Notes under the pieces: generated by a model
Databases searched by the model: none
The model's input: only the letters and a program-made list of their open reading frames with translations
What the model was told of the DNA's origin: nothing
Assembly (NCBI RefSeq): GCF_034927245.1
Contig: NZ_JAYFQK010000010.1
Location: 1 to 64,000 of the forward strand
DNA length: 64,000 nt
Direction: 5' to 3'
Origin: Desulfitobacterium_A sp034927245
GTDB lineage: Bacteria; Bacillota; Desulfitobacteriia; Desulfitobacteriales; Desulfitobacteriaceae
Part shown: in pieces, positions 7,852 through 16,669 of the stretch
Layout of the letters: each line of letters starts with the position of its first letter
How positions within the stretch are numbered: the stretch's first letter is position 1
Made by a program: the position numbers and the translations under genes

Positions 7852-10845
7852 TTAAACTTGTGGATGAACTGAATCTCCGCCGGGACGGTAAGTAGAATTG
7901 AACACCATATCCAATAGCCATTTTTTGAAAGACTGATTATTACTATTCCTCATATCGTCTTGGAAAGCGGTATACAGTTCCATCCCACTCGACATTGTTT
8001 TCATAATTGCTTCAAACACAGCACGGTCGCTTTCGTCGCGGGCGTTCTGTGCGTCAGAATAGCGCATGGCGTTTTGATACGCCTCATCGTTTTTAACGAT
8101 GTCAGGCAAATCGGCAATCTGACGCTTGATTTTGTCCTCGTCCGTCCAGTCGCAATTTCCCCATATGTCATGGAAGGTGGCGATAATATGGGTAAGTGTG
8201 TCCATTTCCGGCACGGGAATCCCGACATCAGTTTTTACAGGAATAGCGTCGATTTCAGCATCTTCATCGGCAAGCCGAATAGCTATTGTGTCCTGCGCGA
8301 CCACACGATAGCTTTCCAAATCGACATCCTCGATTATTTTACGGACATCATCTTCCTCAGACTGCGGGCGCGGGAGCTTTGCAACAAGCAAATTTAGAAA
8401 GATGGACAATTTTTCCCAATTATGTGAGCCATAAGGCAGAATGGACGAAAGAAAATTATATGTACGCACAAACGTCTTTGCACTGCTCTTAAAGGCAATC
8501 TGGTCTTCAAGGTCAAGTGCTTTATATGCCTCCACGCAAACATCTATGATTGGGTCGAGCTTTTCTCTCGGTGCGTTTCCTAAGTACAGACCGACAAAGG
8601 TTTCTATCTGGTCTTGCGTGTATACCTGCATCGGTTCCATCGTGTCAATGAGGTCGTTCAGCTTATTCGCATCGGTTTCGCCGGAAAGAACCGTGGTTTT
8701 ATAATACCGCTCAAAAGCTTGCTGGATATCAGCCGGGTCGTTGGCAAAATCCAAGACGAAAACATCATTTTTCCCGCTGTAGCAGCGGTTAAGGCGCGAG
8801 AGGGTTTGAACCGCTTTAATGTCTGCAAGCCCCTTGTCCACATACATTGTGTGGAGCAGCGGCTCGTCGTAGCCAGTTTGGAACTTGTCGGCGACGACAA
8901 GAATGCGGTATGGGTTGTGCTTGAATTTTTTCTCGATTTGCGAACTGGGGAAGCCATTTATTTTTGCTTCGTTCAACGTTTGACCGTTGTAATTGGCATC
9001 GCCGGAAAAAGCCACGATAGCGCGATATTGGCTTCTTCGCGCCTGTAGTGCCTCGGTAATTGCGTAATAGTATTCTATGGCACGTTGAATGCTGCTGGTT
9101 ACCACCATTGCGCGACCTTGACCGCCTATTTTGTTTTTAACCGAATTGTGGAAATGCTCGACGATGATGCCAGCTTTCTCCTTGACGGCATACGGCTGGT
9201 TTTCGACATAAGACCGTAACACACTCTGCGCTCGTTTCTTATCGAATAGAGGGTCGTCAGCGGCGGTCTTCACAATGTGGTAGTAACTCTGATATGGCGT
9301 GTAGTATTTCAAAACATCAAGGATGAAATGCTCCTCGATGGCCTGTTTCATCGTATAAACATAGTGCGGCTCTGATTTTTTTGTGCCGTCCTCGTTCAGA
9401 ATAGGATTGCCGTTTTCGTCGACGATGGTCTTGCCGAACATTTCCAGCGTTTTGTTCTTCGGCGTGGCAGTAAAAGCAAAGTAGCTGGCGTTCTGCGCCA
9501 TGCGCTTTCCTTCGATCAGACTGTTAATCTTGTCTTCAAGCTCGTCGCCATCGTTATAAACATTGCCGGAGAGGACAATGTTCATCTTTGCAGAGAGGCT
9601 ACCGTTCTGGCTGGAATGTGCCTCGTCGATGATGATGGCAAATTTCTTGTGCTTGTAGGCGTCGGAGATGTCATTGAGAATGAACTGGAATTTGTGGACG
9701 ATGGTAATAATAACGCGCTTCCCATCATCAAGCAGTTGCCGCAGTTCACCTGAGTCCTTCGCCCAACCGACAGTGGAAGACACCTGCATGAACTGACGAA
9801 TCGTGTCTTTTATCTGCTTGTCGAGGTTGATACGGTCGGTGACAACGATAATCGTATCAAACACCTGACCGTTGGCGTTTTTAAGTGTAACGAGCTGATG
9901 CGCCAGCCACGCGATAGAATTCGATTTGCCCGAACCGGCGCTGTGCTGAATAAGATAACGATGACCGGCACCATCCCTTGCTGCATCGGCCAGTAGCGCT
10001 TTGACAACATGAAGCTGGTGATAGCGTGGGAAAATCTGCTTATATGATTTCTTGCCTGTGTCCTCGTCCTTTTCCTCGATGACCTGTGCGTAGTTTTCGA
10101 GAATGTTGGACAACTCCGGCTTTGTCAGTATCTGCTTCCACAGGTAGTCTGTTTTAATGCCGCCGAGATTCGGCGGATTTCCAGCACCGTCGTTAAAGCC
10201 TTTGTTGAACGGCAGGAAGAAGGATTTCTCGCCTTTAAGTTCCGTACACATACGGATTTCGCTGTCATCAACAGCAAAATGCACCAGACACCGCTTAAAA
10301 CTGAAAATCAGTTCAGCCGGTGACCTATCTTTTTTGTACTGTCCTTCGGCATCCGAGACATTCTGTTTTGTGAACTGATTTTTCAGTTCAAATGTCATGA
10401 TGGGCAGACCGTTGACGAATACCGCCATATCAAGGGCAAGGCGACCGTATTCCTTGGAATATTGAAGCTGCCGCGTAACACTGAATATGTTTTTGTCGTA
10501 CAGCGCTTGGGCGTCGCGATTGCCCTCCGACGGCAAAACCATATACATTTCCAGAGTACGGTGTTTGTATTTGAAGCCCTTGCGCAGAACTTCAACAACA
10601 CCGGAATCCGACAGCTTTTTACTGAGGCGGTCAAGAAATTTCTTTTTCTCCGTCTCCGATTCCAAAATACGCAGTTCGTCCATATAGGGCTTTTGCGTAT
10701 CAAGCAAAAAGCGGAACAGCCGCGTCTCATCGATTGCGTACTCCTGATTATAATCGCCGTTGTTGCCTTGCTCGTAGTGATTTTGATTCACGAGCCAGTC
10801 GACGATAAGAGTTTCAAACCCGTTTTCTCTGGTGTTGGTCGGCAT
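7852..10845 (-). CDS. hsdR: Type I restriction enzyme, R (endonuclease/translocase) subunit
   Basis: At 997 residues it is of normal length. The N-terminal HSDR_N nuclease has the PD-(D/E)xK core (D139, then TFELKNQ with E153 and K155). The SF2 motor shows Walker A (QHSAGSGKSNSIAW), the DEAH box (IIIDEAHSSQ), motif III (FAFTATPKN) and motif VI (QTLSRLNRC). It translocates DNA with ATP after the HsdMS complex meets an unmethylated site, then cuts at a distance. Its ribosome site GAGGAGGT lies inside the last codons of hsdS. All key residues are present, so the enzyme looks functional. Confidence 0.95.
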   Translation of the reverse strand: MPTNTRENGFETLIVDWLVNQNHYEQGNNGDYNQEYAIDETRLFRFLLDTQKPYMDELRILESETEKKKFLDRLSKKLSDSGVVEVLRKGFKYKHRTLEMYMVLPSEGNRDAQALYDKNIFSVTRQLQYSKEYGRLALDMAVFVNGLPIMTFELKNQFTKQNVSDAEGQYKKDRSPAELIFSFKRCLVHFAVDDSEIRMCTELKGEKSFFLPFNKGFNDGAGNPPNLGGIKTDYLWKQILTKPELSNILENYAQVIEEKDEDTGKKSYKQIFPRYHQLHVVKALLADAARDGAGHRYLIQHSAGSGKSNSIAWLAHQLVTLKNANGQVFDTIIVVTDRINLDKQIKDTIRQFMQVSSTVGWAKDSGELRQLLDDGKRVIITIVHKFQFILNDISDAYKHKKFAIIIDEAHSSQNGSLSAKMNIVLSGNVYNDGDELEDKINSLIEGKRMAQNASYFAFTATPKNKTLEMFGKTIVDENGNPILNEDGTKKSEPHYVYTMKQAIEEHFILDVLKYYTPYQSYYHIVKTAADDPLFDKKRAQSVLRSYVENQPYAVKEKAGIIVEHFHNSVKNKIGGQGRAMVVTSSIQRAIEYYYAITEALQARRSQYRAIVAFSGDANYNGQTLNEAKINGFPSSQIEKKFKHNPYRILVVADKFQTGYDEPLLHTMYVDKGLADIKAVQTLSRLNRCYSGKNDVFVLDFANDPADIQQAFERYYKTTVLSGETDANKLNDLIDTMEPMQVYTQDQIETFVGLYLGNAPREKLDPIIDVCVEAYKALDLEDQIAFKSSAKTFVRTYNFLSSILPYGSHNWEKLSIFLNLLVAKLPRPQSEEDDVRKIIEDVDLESYRVVAQDTIAIRLADEDAEIDAIPVKTDVGIPVPEMDTLTHIIATFHDIWGNCDWTDEDKIKRQIADLPDIVKNDEAYQNAMRYSDAQNARDESDRAVFEAIMKTMSSGMELYTAFQDDMRNSNNQSFKKWLLDMVFNSTYRPGGDSVHPQV

Positions 10846-10847
10846 CT

Positions 10848-12227
10848 TTATTCTACCTCCTCATCTGCAGCTTCGCTGTTATCTTCATACGAATTTTCGT
10901 CGTTTTCCTCTTCATCAATGGAATCGTCGGCTTCCGGCTCATACTGCGGTATTTCGACATCACGGACGTTCACCTTGCCGGTTACGACATCAGAGATGGT
11001 CTTCGTGCGTAGCTCTTGGACAAGTGCAATCTCATCTTTAATTCCCGCAATCATCTGCTCGATTTTTGCTTGTTGTTCGCGACAATAATCCACGATTTCT
11101 TGCTGTTCATCCAACGGCGGCAGCGGTATAACCATTCTGCGAATATCAGCATACCCTATGCTTTGGCGGACACCTCCGCCCATACCGTAAAAGACCTTGG
11201 AAACATCGTAAGCGTGTAATAAGTAATAGAGGTATTCTGGCAAGATGTTATCTCTTGCCTTTAAGCAGGTGTAAGCCGATGTGATGATGCCGGTTTGTGT
11301 GGACAATCCTACTCGTAAGCTCTTGTGGTCATTTTGCAAATCTGTAAGACGCAGAATAACATTACCATCGTGAACAATCTGATAAGTGTCAAATGACGAT
11401 GGGAGAAGCCCTTCTGCTGTGTTGATGTCCTTGTTTACTATCTTGCCATAGCTCAACGAGAGCAGGTTTTGATGGCGAACTGACTTGTTGGATAGATTTT
11501 GTTCTGTAGCACATTGAAAGAGTGTGATTTCACTCCAATGCGCTGGAATTGTTTGTATCCATTCAACAGAACTGTCCCGTTTATTAGCGGTCCGGTGCGG
11601 TCCATGAAGGACAACAGTGCATATCAATGAGTTTTTAAGCTCTATCAACAGTTCAATTTGTCTCCGCTTTTCCTTGATGAAATGCGCCATCTCAGACGTT
11701 TTCCAATCCAGAAAACGTACAATCTGATCTTGTTCGTCGCGAGGAGGGAACGGGATTTTGGTCGACATAAATGTTGGCATTTTAATAACATTTCGCAAGC
11801 CAGTATAGAGCGATTTGAAGGCTTTTATGTTATCGAAAGCTATGTAATAGAAACACAAATAGTCGGGATTAATCATGTTTCGTATTTCAAACACATTGTA
11901 TGCACCAGTTATCATACCATGGTCATGGGATATTCCTACCGTTCTTGGAGTTTCTTCGACATCAAACAAGCAGAAAACTATATTTCCGGGCATCACAATT
12001 TTGTATGAATCAAAGCTGCTTGGAAATTTTCCTTTGCCCGATGATATATCCCGGACTATGACGCCTTGCTTGGTTAAAGAAAGAAGCTGGTATGTGTCGG
12101 ATTTCTCTCCGACCTTCATTTTATTCTCAATTAAGATGTTTCTATTCCGCAAGTATTGCCAATGACACGGAATCTGCTTTATCCATGGCAATTCAGAAGA
12201 CTGATATGAGTCATATGAATTCAGCAT
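10848..12227 (-). CDS. hsdS: Type I restriction enzyme, S (specificity) subunit
   Basis: 459 residues with two target-recognition domains. Each is followed by a helical conserved stretch (PFPPRDEQDQIVRFLDW near residue 165 and PLPPLDEQQEIVDYCREQ near 375), so the predicted target is a bipartite sequence. The last about 45 residues are strikingly acidic (EADDSIDEEENDENSYEDN), which is unusual. I chose ATG 12227, which overlaps the hsdM stop (TGATG) and has GGAGGT 8 nt ahead. The recognition sequence cannot be read from the protein. Confidence 0.93.
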   Translation of the reverse strand: MLNSYDSYQSSELPWIKQIPCHWQYLRNRNILIENKMKVGEKSDTYQLLSLTKQGVIVRDISSGKGKFPSSFDSYKIVMPGNIVFCLFDVEETPRTVGISHDHGMITGAYNVFEIRNMINPDYLCFYYIAFDNIKAFKSLYTGLRNVIKMPTFMSTKIPFPPRDEQDQIVRFLDWKTSEMAHFIKEKRRQIELLIELKNSLICTVVLHGPHRTANKRDSSVEWIQTIPAHWSEITLFQCATEQNLSNKSVRHQNLLSLSYGKIVNKDINTAEGLLPSSFDTYQIVHDGNVILRLTDLQNDHKSLRVGLSTQTGIITSAYTCLKARDNILPEYLYYLLHAYDVSKVFYGMGGGVRQSIGYADIRRMVIPLPPLDEQQEIVDYCREQQAKIEQMIAGIKDEIALVQELRTKTISDVVTGKVNVRDVEIPQYEPEADDSIDEEENDENSYEDNSEAADEEVE

Positions 12228-14293
12228 CACAAAACACCTCCAATAATTGAGGATAGCAACCCATCGGTGTTTTCCTCAATATTTTGTATGTCATTAATGA
12301 TGTCTCTCGCATTTCGGAGTTCGATCGGCATATAAAAGTATTTATTGAAACTTAACTCATAACCGACAACTATACTTGTTTCGTCAACCCATGCGTCTGT
12401 TACATACGGGTGTACTTCGTTTTCAAAGAAAGCCGATATGCCGCCTTCATAGAGCAGAGGAACTTGAGCGGTTTCTTTTAGGTTTTTGTCCGATTCAGGA
12501 CTCCCGTCCGTGTTCAGTACTGGCTCTGCATCTTCACTGATAGATGTAAAGAGTTTTTTTATCAATCCAATGCGTGCAGCGGTAAGCTTCAAATTCAAGC
12601 TGCCAGCAAGTTCATCAAGCTGTTGCATGAAATCGTTATAATTGTGCCATTCTTGGGTGCCGAGCTTTTCTTTTGCTGCAATCATTAATTCCTTTATTAC
12701 AGCGTCCTTGCCTTTTGACGGAAGGGATTCGATTCCGGCATCAGTAATCCGTATGGTAAGCCGTAAAGGACGATGAATATCAACCGACCAATATCCAAAC
12801 TCAGCGTTTTCAAATACCTTACTATATTGTGCGGGCGCTGAGTCGAAAGCAAGATACCAGCCGAGAATTTGTCTATTTATTTCGGGCGTAAGCTCGCAGT
12901 TCTTATCTCCTAGGTTTTTTCTTAAGGCCGACTTCATGCTTGTTGCATCAATCAACTGTACTTTACCCTTACGGCGATCTTCTTTTTTATTCGTTACGAT
13001 CCAAAGATAAGTGCTTATTCCGGCACGGTAAAACATATTTTCCGGCAATGCAACAATGGCCTCCAACATATCCTGTTCGATAATATATCGGCGCAGGTTG
13101 CTCCACCCAGAACCTGCTTTTCCTGTAAACATTGCCGAACCACTATGTACTTCGACGATGCGGCTTTTAAGTCCCGGAGACCTTTTCATTTTGCTTATAT
13201 TGTTCGCAAGAAAAAGCATTTGAGGATCGCCAATGTCAGGGACAAGCGAAAACTCAGGATTTCCATCATATTCAATAATAAAACGCGGGTCTGAGATATC
13301 ATCCTTTTTGATATCTCCCCATGCTTTTAACTCGGACTTCCACGACGTACCAAATGGCGGATTCGAGAGCATGAAGTCAAATTCCTCATGGGCAAATCTA
13401 TCTTCAGATATTGTCGAACCGTACCTTATGTTATTCGCCTGCGCTCCTTCGCCCTTAACGAGCATATCTGCACGGGCAATGGCGTAGGTCTCGTCGGCGT
13501 TCTCTTGACCGAACAGCTTTATTGAGACACGTTTACCGCGACGAGCAGCAAGCGTCTGAATATGCTGTTCTCCAACTGTAAGCATACCGCCCGTTCCACA
13601 AGCGCCGTCGTAAATGCGGTATGTAGTGCTTTGAATCTGGTCTTGAACCGGAATGAACGCGAGGTCAGCCATCAGCTCCACAATGTCTCGCGGTGTGAAA
13701 TGGCGTCCGGCGTCGGTGATATTCGTTTCTTCGTTGAACTGTCGGATAACATCCTCGAAGAGCGTTCCCATCGAATGGTTGTCCAACCCCTCTATGCGAA
13801 CAGTGCCATCATCGTTCAGCACCGGCTCCGTGCTGAAGTTATAGCGAGGGTCAACAAACTTTTCAATAAGCAGCCCTAAGCGATCATGCTCGGAGAGCGT
13901 ATCAATTTCGTTGCGGATTTTAAACTTGCTCAGAATTTCCTGCACATTCTGCGAGAACCCGTCCAAATATGCGATGAAGTCACGCTTCAGTTGCTGCTGA
14001 TTGGTGCGGGATTTCAAATCAGTCAGTGTGTAGTCGGAGCGATTGCAAAAAGCCTGACCAGCTATCGTACAAAGCGCCGGGTCAATATCAACCGTAATAC
14101 CTTTTTTCTCAAACTCTATTCTTTTTTTCACGACATCGTCATGCTTCGGCATAAGAACCGCGTCAAAGCGGCGGATGACAAAGAATGGCAGGATAACCTT
14201 GCGGTAATCACCGACATCATATACATCAACAAGGCAATCATTAGCGATGCCCCAAATAAATGCTTTTAACGAATTATAGGTTGTCTGGTTCAT
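12227..14293 (-). CDS. hsdM: Type I restriction enzyme, M (N6-adenine methyltransferase) subunit
   Basis: 688 residues. HsdM N-terminal helical domain (NSLKAFIWGIANDCL), methyltransferase motif I (YDGACGTGGMLT) and motif IV NPPF (LSNPPFGTSW), as in gamma-class N6-adenine enzymes. Long C-terminal coil region for HsdS contact. It uses S-adenosylmethionine to methylate the HsdS-defined site and protect it from HsdR. I chose ATG 14293 (family-typical MNQTTYNSLK, with AGGAG about 12 nt ahead). A longer form from 14347 would overlap the XRE gene. It is the first restriction gene of the operon, after the small regulator. Confidence 0.95.
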   Translation of the reverse strand: MNQTTYNSLKAFIWGIANDCLVDVYDVGDYRKVILPFFVIRRFDAVLMPKHDDVVKKRIEFEKKGITVDIDPALCTIAGQAFCNRSDYTLTDLKSRTNQQQLKRDFIAYLDGFSQNVQEILSKFKIRNEIDTLSEHDRLGLLIEKFVDPRYNFSTEPVLNDDGTVRIEGLDNHSMGTLFEDVIRQFNEETNITDAGRHFTPRDIVELMADLAFIPVQDQIQSTTYRIYDGACGTGGMLTVGEQHIQTLAARRGKRVSIKLFGQENADETYAIARADMLVKGEGAQANNIRYGSTISEDRFAHEEFDFMLSNPPFGTSWKSELKAWGDIKKDDISDPRFIIEYDGNPEFSLVPDIGDPQMLFLANNISKMKRSPGLKSRIVEVHSGSAMFTGKAGSGWSNLRRYIIEQDMLEAIVALPENMFYRAGISTYLWIVTNKKEDRRKGKVQLIDATSMKSALRKNLGDKNCELTPEINRQILGWYLAFDSAPAQYSKVFENAEFGYWSVDIHRPLRLTIRITDAGIESLPSKGKDAVIKELMIAAKEKLGTQEWHNYNDFMQQLDELAGSLNLKLTAARIGLIKKLFTSISEDAEPVLNTDGSPESDKNLKETAQVPLLYEGGISAFFENEVHPYVTDAWVDETSIVVGYELSFNKYFYMPIELRNARDIINDIQNIEENTDGLLSSIIGGVL

Positions 14294-14327
14294 GATAAAG
14301 AAACTCTCCTGTTCAGTTTTTTTAGAC

Positions 14328-14546
14328 TTAATAATCTGCGTGTTCATCGTTCACCATCTCCATGATGTCGCCGACGTCACACTCCAATGCCTTGCAAATT
14401 TTCGCAAGAATGTCGGTGCTGACGTTTTCGTCTTTCCCTAGCTTGGCAAGAGTAGTTGTACTAATGCCTGTTACAGCCCGGAGATCTGTGCGTTTCATGT
14501 TCTTATCGATTAGTAGTTTCCAAAGTTTTTTATAGCTCACAGCCAT
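14328..14546 (-). CDS. Small XRE-family helix-turn-helix regulator (72 aa)
   Basis: A single Cro/CI-type helix-turn-helix (LRAVTGISTTTLAKLGKDENVSTDILAKICKAL) with almost nothing else. It is the first gene of the restriction operon, 34 nt before hsdM. Small XRE proteins of this kind act as controllers of restriction-modification expression (C-protein-like) or as phage Cro-like repressors. Both fit the position facing the lysogeny genes. A promoter with perfect 17-nt spacing lies 70-100 nt upstream. Confidence 0.85.
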   Translation of the reverse strand: MAVSYKKLWKLLIDKNMKRTDLRAVTGISTTTLAKLGKDENVSTDILAKICKALECDVGDIMEMVNDEHADY

Positions 14547-14575
14547 GCTTCTTGCCTCTCTTTCGGTAGCAGTTC

Positions 14576-14588
14576 AAAGCGTGTTTTC
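14576..14588. promoter_or_regulatory. Candidate XRE operator, site 1
   Basis: AAAGCGTGTTTTC shares the AAGCGTGTT word with two other sites (14801-14813 on the opposite strand, 15998-16017). All three flank the two XRE genes. It lies in the leader of the restriction operon, downstream of its promoter. Confidence 0.35.
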
Positions 14589-14613
14589 ACCACGACACAA
14601 TATAACCACTATA

Positions 14614-14642
14614 AATATATCAGTAATATGCGAAAATGTCAA
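14614..14642 (-). promoter_or_regulatory. Promoter of the XRE-hsdMSR operon
   Basis: Read on the minus strand: TTGACA (14637-14642), 17 nt, then TATATT (14614-14619). This is a near-consensus housekeeping promoter pointing into the small XRE gene and the restriction cargo. Confidence 0.7.
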
Positions 14643-14760
14643 TATCTTATCCGAAATGCAAGATATAATATTTGATTTATCGCATAAGTTATGCAACCGA
14701 CAAACACACGTTGTGGGCACATGAGCAGATGTGAATTTTTCCCGAATTTCTGCGAACCTA

Positions 14761-14789
14761 TTGACAACTCCATAATTATGGCGTATTAT
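14761..14789 (+). promoter_or_regulatory. Promoter of the XRE/ImmA lysogeny pair
   Basis: A consensus TTGACA (14761-14766), 17 nt, then TATTAT (14784-14789), about 45 nt before the XRE repressor start. It is divergent from the restriction-operon promoter, with about 120 nt between their -35 boxes. Confidence 0.75.
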
Positions 14790-14800
14790 ATATGCAGATT

Positions 14801-14813
14801 AGCGAACACGCTT
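14801..14813. promoter_or_regulatory. Candidate XRE operator, site 2
   Basis: AGCGAACACGCTT, whose complement contains AAGCGTGTT, lies just downstream of the -10 box of the repressor promoter. Bound protein there would block initiation, as expected for autorepression. Confidence 0.4.
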
Positions 14814-14836
14814 AATCACAACGAGGAGGTTTCATT

Positions 14837-15220
14837 GTGGATACAAAATTTGGAGAATACGTAAAAGCGAAAAGAATGGAGAAAGGGGTCAACCTCAGAA
14901 AGCTCGCTGAACTGCTTGGTATCGTCCCCGCCTACATGAGCGACATCGAAAAGGGACGGCGCTACCCGCCAGACAAGGACAAACTGTATAAAATCGCCGA
15001 AGCACTGCATCTCACAGAGAGCGAAACGAACGAGATGTTTGACTTGGCAGCACTTGCAAAAGAAAACACAGTTTCACCTGACCTGCCCGAATACATCATG
15101 GGAAGCGAGAAAGCTCGTGTTGCTTTGAGGATTGCTCGTAATATTAATGCCGATGATGAAGACTGGCAGAAGGTTATCGAAATGCTCGAAGCGAAGGAAA
15201 AAGGAGACGCTGACAATTGA
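14837..15220 (+). CDS. XRE-family repressor, probable lysogeny regulator (127 aa)
   Basis: An N-terminal Cro/CI helix-turn-helix at residues about 8-60 (LAELLGIVPAYMSDIEKGRRYPPDKDKLYKIAEAL) is followed by a helical tail with no peptidase domain. The GTG start at 14837 is set by GAGGAGGT 6 nt upstream. It overlaps the next gene, an ImmA/IrrE peptidase, in the TTGA junction. This pair is the usual lysogeny switch of ICEBs1-like elements and many Firmicutes phages, in which the peptidase cleaves the repressor after DNA damage. A promoter and a possible operator lie directly upstream. Confidence 0.9.
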   Translation: MDTKFGEYVKAKRMEKGVNLRKLAELLGIVPAYMSDIEKGRRYPPDKDKLYKIAEALHLTESETNEMFDLAALAKENTVSPDLPEYIMGSEKARVALRIARNINADDEDWQKVIEMLEAKEKGDADN

Positions 15221-15939
15221 TATACTATGACCTTTCGCCGTCTCAACTCGAAGGCCAGGCAATCAAACTGACGGAGGACTTTGATCGAGAACGGCTTATT
15301 CGCCCCAAGCCGATCGACGTTTACGATGTGGTCGATTTTATAAACTGTACGCCCGACTGGATTTATCTTACCCCTGACCAGTCATATCTTGGATTAACTG
15401 CGTACAATGAAGGCTATTGGTGGGCATGGCCTGAACCTTATTATAAAGACGGGATGATGCCCAATAAAATCGCTGTTCATGCCGGAACGATTCTGATTGA
15501 CCGAACCATCAGCGAAGGCGATAACCGTGGTGTAGAAAACTTCACAGTAATACATGAATGTTTTCATCAAATCATTCACCCTCGCTGTTTTCGAACCAAG
15601 TCGGCAAACTATCAGCATTTTTGTCAGAAGAAGGACTTCCGTGCCGAATCCGGCAAACGAAAAGGAATGACCGCGATTGAGCGGATTGAGGCACAAGCCA
15701 ACTATTGTGCCGCTGCTTTTCTCATGCCGAAAGAAGCTGCTGAAAAAGTCTTTATAGAAAAGGCAGAATTGTCGTTGCTCCCTGCCTCGCCTATGAAAAT
15801 CAATGTCAGTATTGATTTTATCATCCGCGAGATGGCAGAAATGTTCAGCGTGAATTACTCGCCGATGAAATATAGACTTCAAAATTTGGGGCTTCTTTCA
15901 CGTGAAGAAGTCTCGATTGAGGAGTACCTTTGTAACTAG
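15217..15939 (+). CDS. ImmA/IrrE-family metallopeptidase (240 aa)
   Basis: The zinc peptidase signature HECFH (HExxH type, in FTVIHECFHQIIHP at about residue 112) and later AQANYCAAAFLMP match the IrrE/ImmA family. In characterised elements this enzyme cleaves the neighbouring XRE repressor to switch on excision or lytic genes. It starts at a TTG overlapping the repressor stop (TTGA), with AAGGAG upstream, so the two are translationally coupled. The C-terminal region is longer than minimal ImmA. Function is inferred from family and neighbourhood. Confidence 0.9.
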   Translation: MIYYDLSPSQLEGQAIKLTEDFDRERLIRPKPIDVYDVVDFINCTPDWIYLTPDQSYLGLTAYNEGYWWAWPEPYYKDGMMPNKIAVHAGTILIDRTISEGDNRGVENFTVIHECFHQIIHPRCFRTKSANYQHFCQKKDFRAESGKRKGMTAIERIEAQANYCAAAFLMPKEAAEKVFIEKAELSLLPASPMKINVSIDFIIREMAEMFSVNYSPMKYRLQNLGLLSREEVSIEEYLCN

Positions 15940-15943
15940 CACT

Positions 15944-15979
15944 GGGAATGTGCGTTTATATGTGCGTTCCCTCTTTTTT
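15944..15979 (+). terminator. Terminator after the lysogeny pair
   Basis: GGGAATGTGCG pairs with TGTGCGTTCCC using several G-U pairs and is followed by TCTTTTTT. It starts right after the ImmA stop. Confidence 0.6.
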
Positions 15980-15997
15980 ACCTATAGTGTAGTAAAT

Positions 15998-16017
15998 AAG
16001 CGAACAAGCGTGTTTAC
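15998..16017. promoter_or_regulatory. Candidate XRE operator at the early promoter region, site 3
   Basis: AAGCGAACAAGCGTGTTTAC combines both halves seen at the other two sites (AGCGAACA and AAGCGTGTT). It lies 30 nt before the first early gene, where a repressor would need to bind to hold lysogeny. I see no convincing -35/-10 pair here. Confidence 0.4.
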
Positions 16018-16048
16018 AACATAATAACACAAGGAGGACGAGTTATCA

Positions 16049-16216
16049 ATGGAAAAAAGCACGATTTACCGATGTATCAGGAAATGTCCGATTAATAAGC
16101 ACTGCTTTGTTTTGAAAGTGCCAGGCCAACTGCAACAGCCTCTGCCTGTGCTTGTCAAATGCGAAGCTGCAAAAGGGAAAGATATTCCGATGGTGATTGG
16201 CGGTAGACCGCCTTAA
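16049..16216 (+). CDS. Small early protein with three Cys (55 aa)
   Basis: ATG 16049 has AAGGAGGACGAG just upstream. The product is a 55-residue basic protein with CIRKCPINKHC near the N-terminus and another Cys at about residue 38, possibly a small metal-binding fold. I recognise no family. It is the first gene of the early plus-strand region and is followed by a strong hairpin terminator. Confidence 0.55.
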   Translation: MEKSTIYRCIRKCPINKHCFVLKVPGQLQQPLPVLVKCEAAKGKDIPMVIGGRPP

Positions 16217-16241
16217 CAAAATAAAATTACTTGCAAATAAG

Positions 16242-16316
16242 CCGCTATGACGTGCTACATTGCAGAATTTTTCAGACGCAAGTTTGGAGTTCTCTGCGCA
16301 CGTCATGGCGGTTTTT
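16242..16316 (+). terminator. Long hairpin with T-tract (terminator or attenuator)
   Basis: A 14-bp stem (CCGCTATGACGTGC with GCACGTCATGGCGG, one G-U pair) encloses a 42-nt loop that contains its own GCAGA/TCTGC helix. It is followed by TTTTTC. The large loop is unusual for a simple terminator. Confidence 0.6.
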
Positions 16317-16349
16317 CTTATAGATAATTCGTATGAAGGGAGGGCTGTT

Positions 16350-16514
16350 ATGGACAATGTTGTTCTTGAAGAGATACGGAACGTAGACGGCAAAAAAGTT
16401 TGTCGGGTAGACGCCAAGCACAAGCTCATCGAAATTGTACAAAAAGGCATACGGACTCTAATTCATTTCCGCGACGATGGAACTTTAGAGATTAAAAACG
16501 AAAAGGTCGCTTAA
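16350..16514 (+). CDS. Small hypothetical early protein (54 aa)
   Basis: ATG 16350 follows AAGGGAGGG. The predicted 54-residue product (VLEEIRNVDGKKVCRVD, IRTLIHFRDDGTLEI) looks like a small beta-rich protein. It has no recognised domain. Intergenic RNA hairpins lie on both sides (16242-16316 and 16527-16634). Confidence 0.55.
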   Translation: MDNVVLEEIRNVDGKKVCRVDAKHKLIEIVQKGIRTLIHFRDDGTLEIKNEKVA

Positions 16515-16526
16515 CCACAACTGAAC

Positions 16527-16634
16527 ATCCGCCAGAACGCTTGGACGGCAGTGCGGAACTTTACTTCTCTCAGGAGAGGTGGGTTCTACTGCCGTCCATT
16601 TCTGTTTTGTGCGGATTGGCTGGCTCTGGCGGAT
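16527..16634 (+). ncRNA. Branched structured RNA element upstream of the sigma-like gene
   Basis: The 155-nt gap 16515-16669 holds two nested perfect helices. The outer pairs ATCCGCCAG (16527-16535) with CTGGCGGAT (16626-16634). The inner pairs TGGACGGCAGT (16542-16552) with ACTGCCGTCCA (16588-16598), and a small CTCT/AGAG hairpin sits inside. No T-tract follows, so it is not a plain terminator. It could be a cis-regulatory leader or a small RNA. Confidence 0.45.
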
Positions 16635-16669
16635 TTCAGAATTTTTGAAATTCAAAGGAGCTATGAACA

